Source of the DNA: CAZWVA01 sp964636885
GTDB lineage: Bacteria > Desulfobacterota_D > UBA1144 > Nemesobacterales > CSP1-2
Assembly (NCBI GenBank): GCA_964636885.1
Contig: CAZWVA010000082.1
Coordinates: forward strand, 1 to 9,477
Length of the DNA stretch: 9,477 nucleotides
Direction of reading: 5' to 3'
A model generated the notes under the pieces. The model did no database searches. It saw only the letters and a list, made by a program, of their open reading frames with translations, and had not been told where the DNA came from. Made by a program: the position numbers and the translations under genes. Positions 5,293 through 9,477 of the stretch are shown in pieces (position 1 is the stretch's first letter; each line of letters starts with the position of its first letter).

Positions 5293-6531
5293 ATGTCTGG
5301 TGAAAGGGTGAAGGAAGGGGGAGAACAGGTGAGTAAGAAAGGACCCGGTTTTCTTAGGTCAAGGCTTGGACTCCTTCTCGTGGCTCTTTTCCCTCTATTG
5401 GTTCTGGCTCTAATGGTTTATTGGTTTGCGACTAAGGGGGCTGGTTTTATCGAAACCCCCGCCTTTCCCGTTGAGAAGTTGGATTTTGAGAGGATCGTGC
5501 TACGTCCCGGGGAGATTATAGCCTATGTGAGAAACACTGGACCCTACGAGGTAACTATAGCCCAGGTCACAGTGAATGAGGCGCTCTGGGAGGCTTCTAT
5601 ACATCCAACTAACGTCATTCCGCGCCTTGGACGGGCTGTAATTACCATCCCATACCATTGGGTTCAATACGAACCCTATGAGATTACCGTTATTACCTCT
5701 ACTGGTATTAAGTTTACCAATAGGGTTGAAATCGCTACTCCGACACCGATACCCAATTGGCGTTACTTTGGGATATTCGCCCTTCTCGGGGTTTACGTTG
5801 GTGTAATTCCAATATATCTTGGATTTCTCTGGTTTCCTTTCATGAGAAGGGTGGGCAAAAAGTGGATGGGCTTTTTTCTTAGTCTTACGGCGGGCCTTCT
5901 TGTATTCTTAGGTATTGACACCATACATGAGGCATTCGAGGTGGCAGAGCGCGTGCCAGGTGTGTTTCAAGGCGTGGCTTTAATAGCTATGGGTACGCTT
6001 TTTAGTTTTCTCGTTCTGGTTACTGTTGGAAGAAAAACGATGAGCTCTGGGGTTTCTAATCGGGACGATTCTTATGTGCGTTTAGTCTTAGCCTACATGA
6101 TCGCCACTGGAATCGGTCTTCACAACCTGGGAGAAGGCCTTGCGATAGGTTCAGCCTATGTGCTTGGGGAGGTCGCCCTAGGTGCCTTCCTCGTGATTGG
6201 ATTTGCGATTCATAATATCACCGAAGGTTTAGGCATAGTTGCGCCTGTAGCGGGTGAAAGCAAGCCGAGGAGAATTCACTTCCTCCTGCTTGGGCTTCTC
6301 TCAGGAACCCCAACCATATTGGGTACGTGGATTGGTGGATTCATGTATTCGGATGTCTGGGCAACCCTGTTTTTTGCTATAGGGGCCGGTGCGATATTCC
6401 AGGTCGTTTACGAAATCGTGAGGCTTATGTCTAGAGAATCGGAATCGGGACTCGGAAACCTCATAAACCTTACAGGGCTTGTTCTTGGGCTTTTGATAAT
6501 GTACATCACGGGACTCTTTGTTGTTGTCTAA
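5293..6531 (+). CDS. ZIP-family divalent metal transporter with an N-terminal extracytoplasmic beta domain
   Basis: A 412-residue protein. A short charged cytosolic start is followed by a first membrane span (about 25-47), then a roughly 100-residue beta-rich segment (about 52-150) likely outside the cytoplasm, then eight spans (about 158-180, 190-208, 223-245, 262-290, 292-318, 328-350, 355-377, 390-412). ZIP signatures are clear: HNLGEGLAIG at 277-286 and HNITEGLGI at 307-315, the paired metal-site motifs of the two central helices, plus an IDTIHEAFE motif (208-216) matching the HxxPE-type helix. ZIP carriers move Zn, Fe, Mn or related ions into the cytoplasm. Core ZIPs are about 250-300 residues, so the front domain is an addition. 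AGGAGG at 5281-5286 follows the oxidase stop directly; 12 nt separate the genes. Confidence 0.88.
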   Translation: MSGERVKEGGEQVSKKGPGFLRSRLGLLLVALFPLLVLALMVYWFATKGAGFIETPAFPVEKLDFERIVLRPGEIIAYVRNTGPYEVTIAQVTVNEALWEASIHPTNVIPRLGRAVITIPYHWVQYEPYEITVITSTGIKFTNRVEIATPTPIPNWRYFGIFALLGVYVGVIPIYLGFLWFPFMRRVGKKWMGFFLSLTAGLLVFLGIDTIHEAFEVAERVPGVFQGVALIAMGTLFSFLVLVTVGRKTMSSGVSNRDDSYVRLVLAYMIATGIGLHNLGEGLAIGSAYVLGEVALGAFLVIGFAIHNITEGLGIVAPVAGESKPRRIHFLLLGLLSGTPTILGTWIGGFMYSDVWATLFFAIGAGAIFQVVYEIVRLMSRESESGLGNLINLTGLVLGLLIMYITGLFVVV

Positions 6532-6565
6532 AACGGTTACTGATTATGGGATTCAAGGAGTACGG

Positions 6566-7351
6566 ATGAGATCGGTCGGCCTTTACCCTATAAGGTGTAT
6601 CCTTTCATTAATGATGGTGTTCTTTACTTCTGGATGTGAAAGGGTTTTGGCGGTGGGAGGGATTTCTAGCTCTAAGGTGGTTGTTCCAAGTGCCGAGACG
6701 GTAGCAAAAGGGCAAGTCGAGATCGAGCCCTTTTTCAGACTTACGATTGTGGATGACCCTGATGATACGGTTCAATTTGAATCCGGAGGTCGCTTTACTG
6801 TCGGGATATTTGATGATTTAGAGGTTGGGGCGAATGTCGGGTACCTTACCATCGAGGAGTCGGACATTGTGGATAGAGAATCCGAGTTCGGAGACGTAGA
6901 GGCAGGGTTAAAATACGGGTTTCTCGACGAGGGTGAAGGTTCTTCATTCTCATTGGCATACGAGGGGGGAATCACGTTTCCAATAAGCGGTGGCGATTCT
7001 CCTTGGGTTTTCGAGTTAATTGGATTGATTCTAACTAAGGGTTTTAGCGATGAGTTCTCTATGGATGCCGACATTGTACTTGCTCTAATCGAGGACGATA
7101 GTGTAGGGCTTGTATCTGAGGTAGGGTTCGGCTGCTTTATCACACCCCGGTTTCAACCGGTTGTCGAGGCGGGGTATCTTTTCGAGAATCCAGGTGATGG
7201 GGATAGAATCCATGTTTTTAATATCACCTTGGGCTTTACCTCTCTTGTCCTTGAGACGCTTGCCGTAACGATAGGTGTCACAAAAGACCTATACACGAGA
7301 AATACGGATGATACGACGGTTTTCTCGGCCGCACTTACGTTTCTATTTTGA
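6566..7351 (+). CDS. Outer-membrane beta-barrel-type protein with signal peptide or lipobox
   Basis: A 261-residue exported protein. The signal peptide covers about residues 1-30 (IRCILSLMMVFFTSGC); TSGC at 21-24 resembles a lipobox with Thr instead of Leu at -3, while VLAVGG at 27-32 could be a signal peptidase I site. The remainder is alternating, acidic, glycine-rich beta-strand sequence (for example GRFTVGIFDDLEVGANVGYL, 75-94) ending in ALTFLF with a terminal Phe, the usual sign of a barrel inserted by the BAM machinery. I chose ATG 6566 because AAGGAG lies at 6555-6560; an earlier TTG at 6518 overlaps the ZIP gene and lacks a ribosome site. It is 34 nt after the ZIP gene and probably in the same transcript. 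Transport role is inferred from context only. Confidence 0.7.
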   Translation: MRSVGLYPIRCILSLMMVFFTSGCERVLAVGGISSSKVVVPSAETVAKGQVEIEPFFRLTIVDDPDDTVQFESGGRFTVGIFDDLEVGANVGYLTIEESDIVDRESEFGDVEAGLKYGFLDEGEGSSFSLAYEGGITFPISGGDSPWVFELIGLILTKGFSDEFSMDADIVLALIEDDSVGLVSEVGFGCFITPRFQPVVEAGYLFENPGDGDRIHVFNITLGFTSLVLETLAVTIGVTKDLYTRNTDDTTVFSAALTFLF

Positions 7352-7369
7352 AGCCATGGGGATCGTTTT

Positions 7370-8458
7370 TCATTCACTAGGAATAATCCTGTAGACAAAC
7401 CCACCCCTATCATCTGAAACATAGAGGGCACCGTCTGGTCCTACTACGACATCAACCGGTCTTCCCCATGCCTTCTTTCCTCGAAGCCATCCCGTGGCAA
7501 AGTCCTCTATCCCTTGGGGCCTACCGTTCCTAATCCTTATTCGGACGACCTTGTACCCCGTTGGCACCGAGCGGTTCCATGAGCCGTGAAAGGCCACAAA
7601 GAGATCCCCCCGGTACTCCTTGGGAAAGAGCCTCCCGGTGTAGAAGGTAAGCCCTAGTGGTGCTGAGTGGGCCTGCATCTTAAATACGGGTGGCGTTGTT
7701 CCCTTACAGATCTCGGGGTTTCCATAGTCGGGGTCGGGGATTCTATCCCCGTAGCAATAGGGCCATCCATAGTTCTCCTCTTCTTTAATGATATTTATCT
7801 CCTCAGGAGGAAGGTCGTCTCCAAGCCAGTCCCTCCCGTTATCGGTTGCCCACATCTCTTTCGTCTCCGGATTCCACGTGATGCCGACAGAATTCCTGAG
7901 TCCCTCTGCAAAGACCCTTCCCCCGCTTCCATCCGGGTTAAACTGGAGTATGGCGGCCCGCCTCTTATCCCTTTCTATGCAGACGTTGCATGAGGAGCCA
8001 ATGGAAACGTACATCTTCCCATCGGGACCAAAGGCAACCGTTCTCGTGAAGTGACCGCCCGTTGGTAGATTTGGAACGATAACCTCCTTCTCCCCTGGTG
8101 TCGAGTCGAAGCCGTTATACCTAAAACGCACGATCTCATCGGTTTCTCCTACGTAAAGAGAACCCTTATAAAACGCTATACCGTGGGGTCTCTCTAGTCC
8201 CTTGAGGAAGATTACCGCCTTATCTGCCCTTCCGTCTTTATTCATATCTGGAAGGGCTACGACCTTCCCGCTGTCTATAACGGTTACAAAGAGCACGCCG
8301 TCGGGGCTAAAGGCCATGAACCTTGGGCTTCCGAGTTGGGAGGCAAAGACGCCTATTTTAAATCCACGGGGAAGACGTATCTCATCGAGTGAGGAAAGCG
8401 ACCTATCCGATCGTGTAATAATCAAAAACGCAAGTAGGAGTAATAGGGTAGCCCTCAT
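7370..8458 (-). CDS. Secreted PQQ-dependent sugar (glucose/sorbosone) dehydrogenase-like protein
   Basis: A 362-residue six-bladed beta-propeller of the glucose/sorbosone dehydrogenase family, preceded by a hydrophobic signal segment (MRATLLLLLAFLII, 1-14). Propeller and active-site signatures include GLERPHGIAF (87-96), GGHFTRTVAFGPDGKMYVSIGS (134-155) with His136 in the place of the catalytic base, the likely disulfide CNVC (157-160), GLRNSVGITWNP (186-197), ATDNGRD (204-210), ENYGWPYCYGD (228-238), HGSWNRS (291-297) and GRPVDVVVGPDGALYVSDD (332-350). Such enzymes oxidise sugars or related aldehydes in the periplasm with PQQ. Cofactor use is inferred; no PQQ synthesis gene is in the window. 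The start follows AGGAG lying inside the lipB stop region, 11 nt after lipB. It converges with the barrel gene, 18 nt apart. Confidence 0.85.
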   Translation of the reverse strand: MRATLLLLLAFLIITRSDRSLSSLDEIRLPRGFKIGVFASQLGSPRFMAFSPDGVLFVTVIDSGKVVALPDMNKDGRADKAVIFLKGLERPHGIAFYKGSLYVGETDEIVRFRYNGFDSTPGEKEVIVPNLPTGGHFTRTVAFGPDGKMYVSIGSSCNVCIERDKRRAAILQFNPDGSGGRVFAEGLRNSVGITWNPETKEMWATDNGRDWLGDDLPPEEINIIKEEENYGWPYCYGDRIPDPDYGNPEICKGTTPPVFKMQAHSAPLGLTFYTGRLFPKEYRGDLFVAFHGSWNRSVPTGYKVVRIRIRNGRPQGIEDFATGWLRGKKAWGRPVDVVVGPDGALYVSDDRGGFVYRIIPSE

Positions 8459-8469
8459 AATAATATCTC

Positions 8470-9234
8470 CTAAGCGTGTTTTCCTGGGCCAGGGATTGCG
8501 GAAGAGGGTTTTTCCTTTATTATGCTCATAAGGAGCTCCACGCCGAACGTGTCCTCTGTGATTTGCCCCTTGGCAGTGACTATCTTTCTCGGTTCTCTAT
8601 CAAACACCGTTGAGAATGCCTTTATTATGCCTGTTTCCACCCCGTCCATACCTATGTCTTCTTCCTTCCCTAAGAGCCTCTTTATGGAGGTTACCCTTAC
8701 GCCCCGGATTCCGCAGGGGACTATCATATCAAAGTACGATAGGTCCGTATTTATGTTTAGCGCGAATCCATGATAGGTTATCCACCTCCTTATCCCGACA
8801 CCGATTGATGCTATCTTCTCGTCTTTTACCCATACCCCTGTAAGCCCCCCTTTCCTTTCGGCCTCTATCTTGAGTTCCCGAAGGGCAAGGATAATCGTCT
8901 CTTCAAGGTTTCTTAGGTACCTGTGGATGTCACGGTTAAATCCGTTTAGATCCAAGATCGCATATCCCACCAACTGCCCTGGGCCATGATATGTAATGTC
9001 TCCGCCTCTACTTATAACCTCAAAGTGAATCCCCCTTCTTTCCAACTCGTCATGTCTTACAAGGAGGTGGTCTCCGCTTTTATTCCTTCCGACCGTGAAG
9101 GTATGAGGGTGTTCGAGGAGGAGTAGCACGTCTCCTATCTCCTCTCTCATCCTCTTTTCGAGGAGGGAGAGTTGGAGCTCCAATGCCCTCTTGTAATGGA
9201 CCATTCCTAACCTATATACGTTAAAATCGGACAT
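8470..9234 (-). CDS. lipB: Lipoyl(octanoyl) transferase
   Basis: A 254-residue enzyme that moves octanoyl groups from acyl carrier protein to the lipoyl domains of 2-oxoacid dehydrogenases and the glycine cleavage H protein, the first step of lipoate synthesis in the cytosol. The family signature RGGDITYHGPGQLVGY is at 76-91, with EHPHTFTVGR at 41-50, the catalytic Lys140 in KIASIGVGIRR and the catalytic Cys174 in PCGIRGVRVTSI. The protein is somewhat longer than the usual 210-235 because of a C-terminal tail rich in Pro and Gly (about 240-254). No Shine-Dalgarno precedes the ATG; TAAAAT lies 7 nt upstream at 9247-9242, so the message may be leaderless. It lies downstream of lpdA, another lipoate-related gene. 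Confidence 0.94.
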   Translation of the reverse strand: MSDFNVYRLGMVHYKRALELQLSLLEKRMREEIGDVLLLLEHPHTFTVGRNKSGDHLLVRHDELERRGIHFEVISRGGDITYHGPGQLVGYAILDLNGFNRDIHRYLRNLEETIILALRELKIEAERKGGLTGVWVKDEKIASIGVGIRRWITYHGFALNINTDLSYFDMIVPCGIRGVRVTSIKRLLGKEEDIGMDGVETGIIKAFSTVFDREPRKIVTAKGQITEDTFGVELLMSIIKEKPSSAIPGPGKHA

Positions 9235-9241
9235 ACGTTAA

Positions 9242-9247
9242 ATTTTA
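9242..9247 (-). promoter_or_regulatory. Candidate -10 box for a leaderless lipB message
   Basis: The minus strand reads TAAAAT at 9247-9242, ending 7 nt before the lipB ATG. The hexamer 17 nt further upstream (ATGAAT, 9270-9265) matches TTGACA in only three positions. No ribosome site lies between, so a start at the ATG itself is plausible. Confidence 0.35.
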
Positions 9248-9276
9248 ACTAGAGACGGACACGAATTCATCTATTA

Positions 9277-9308
9277 GAGTAGGGACGGTTACCAAACCGT
9301 CCCTACTC
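9277..9308 (-). terminator. Strong hairpin after lpdA, probable terminator lacking a clear U-tract
   Basis: GAGTAGGGACGGTT and its exact complement enclose a 4-nt loop, a perfect 14-bp stem starting 14 nt after the lpdA stop. On the minus strand it is followed by TAATAGATGAATT, which is AT-rich but has no run of T, so termination may be partial, or the stem may protect the lpdA mRNA end. Confidence 0.6.
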
Positions 9309-9322
9309 GATTATGGCCAGAT

Positions 9323-9477
9323 TTAGAAGTTCCTCGGTCTTCCAATGGCTGCCAGGGCCGCCTCCATCACGGCTTCTGACAGGGTAGGGTGGGCGTGTAC
9401 GGTGATCCCTATCTCAAGGGGAGTGGATTCAAGGGTTTTAGCGACCCCGATCTCGGCTATGAGTTCAGTGGCGCCGT
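9323..9477 (-). CDS. lpdA: Dihydrolipoyl dehydrogenase, C-terminal fragment cut by the window edge
   Basis: Fifty residues and the TAA stop are visible on the minus strand, beginning GATELIAEIGVAKTLESTPLE and containing ITVHAHPTLSEAVMEAA. This is the dimerisation-domain end of the flavin disulfide oxidoreductase that reoxidises lipoamide in 2-oxoacid dehydrogenase and glycine cleavage complexes. The His of HAHPTLSE is the family's conserved catalytic His, which works with a Glu five residues later (E34 of the fragment) in the partner subunit. The FAD and NAD domains lie outside the window. Placement directly before lipB suits a shared role in lipoate metabolism. Confidence 0.93.
   Translation of the reverse strand, partial: GATELIAEIGVAKTLESTPLEIGITVHAHPTLSEAVMEAALAAIGRPRNF

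Noticed and set aside
6518..6565. Longer start (TTG) for the barrel-type protein
   Set aside because: It overlaps the ZIP gene end, has no ribosome site, and adds a polar stretch before an otherwise normal signal peptide; ATG 6566 has AAGGAG at proper distance.
7352..7369. Shared two-way terminator between the converging barrel and sugar dehydrogenase genes
   Set aside because: Only 18 nt separate the genes and no stem of useful length is seen there or just beside it.

Overview
The window looks like a chromosomal stretch of a diderm (Gram-negative-type) bacterium of moderate GC. Support for an outer membrane comes from a predicted 261-residue beta-barrel protein ending in Phe, a Tat-exported copper oxidase and a secreted PQQ-type sugar dehydrogenase. 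Heavy use of AGG (Arg) and ATA (Ile) codons resembles many thermophiles, but I cannot place the organism more closely. No rRNA, tRNA or CRISPR was seen.

Layout. (1) Positions 1-2889, all on the minus strand: the first 14 codons of a MOSC-type protein at the left edge, a FetB-like permease, a FetA-like ATPase overlapping by 8 nt with a signal-less BtuF/helical-backbone receptor, and a small TPR protein. A doubtful small ORF ends in an ATGA overlap with the receptor gene. (2) Positions 2890-4269 form a poorly coding, apparently decaying island. It holds a 283-bp element bounded by perfect 20-bp inverted repeats, a good sigma70-type promoter, a receiver-like protein that has lost every phosphorylation residue, an ATGA-overlapping small gene broken by an amber codon and a probable C-run frameshift, a hairpin with pseudoknot potential, and a promoter for the next operon. 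(3) Positions 4270-7351, plus strand: a compact three-gene operon of a two-domain multicopper oxidase, a ZIP metal transporter with an extracytoplasmic beta-rich domain, and an outer-membrane barrel or lipoprotein. (4) Positions 7370-9477, minus strand: the 3' end of lpdA, a 14-bp perfect hairpin, lipB, and a PQQ-type sugar dehydrogenase whose ribosome site overlaps the lipB stop codon.

The most notable system is the plus-strand trio, which puts an oxidase, an inner-membrane metal carrier and an outer-membrane protein in one transcript. A reasonable inference is a cell-envelope route that oxidises and imports or balances a transition metal (Cu, Fe or Mn). The second is the FetAB-like pair joined to a receptor protein that cannot be exported by a signal peptide, an unusual pairing because FetAB is known as an exporter. 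Lipoylation genes (lpdA, lipB) are ordinary housekeeping. Functions of the broken small gene and the pseudo-receiver remain unknown.
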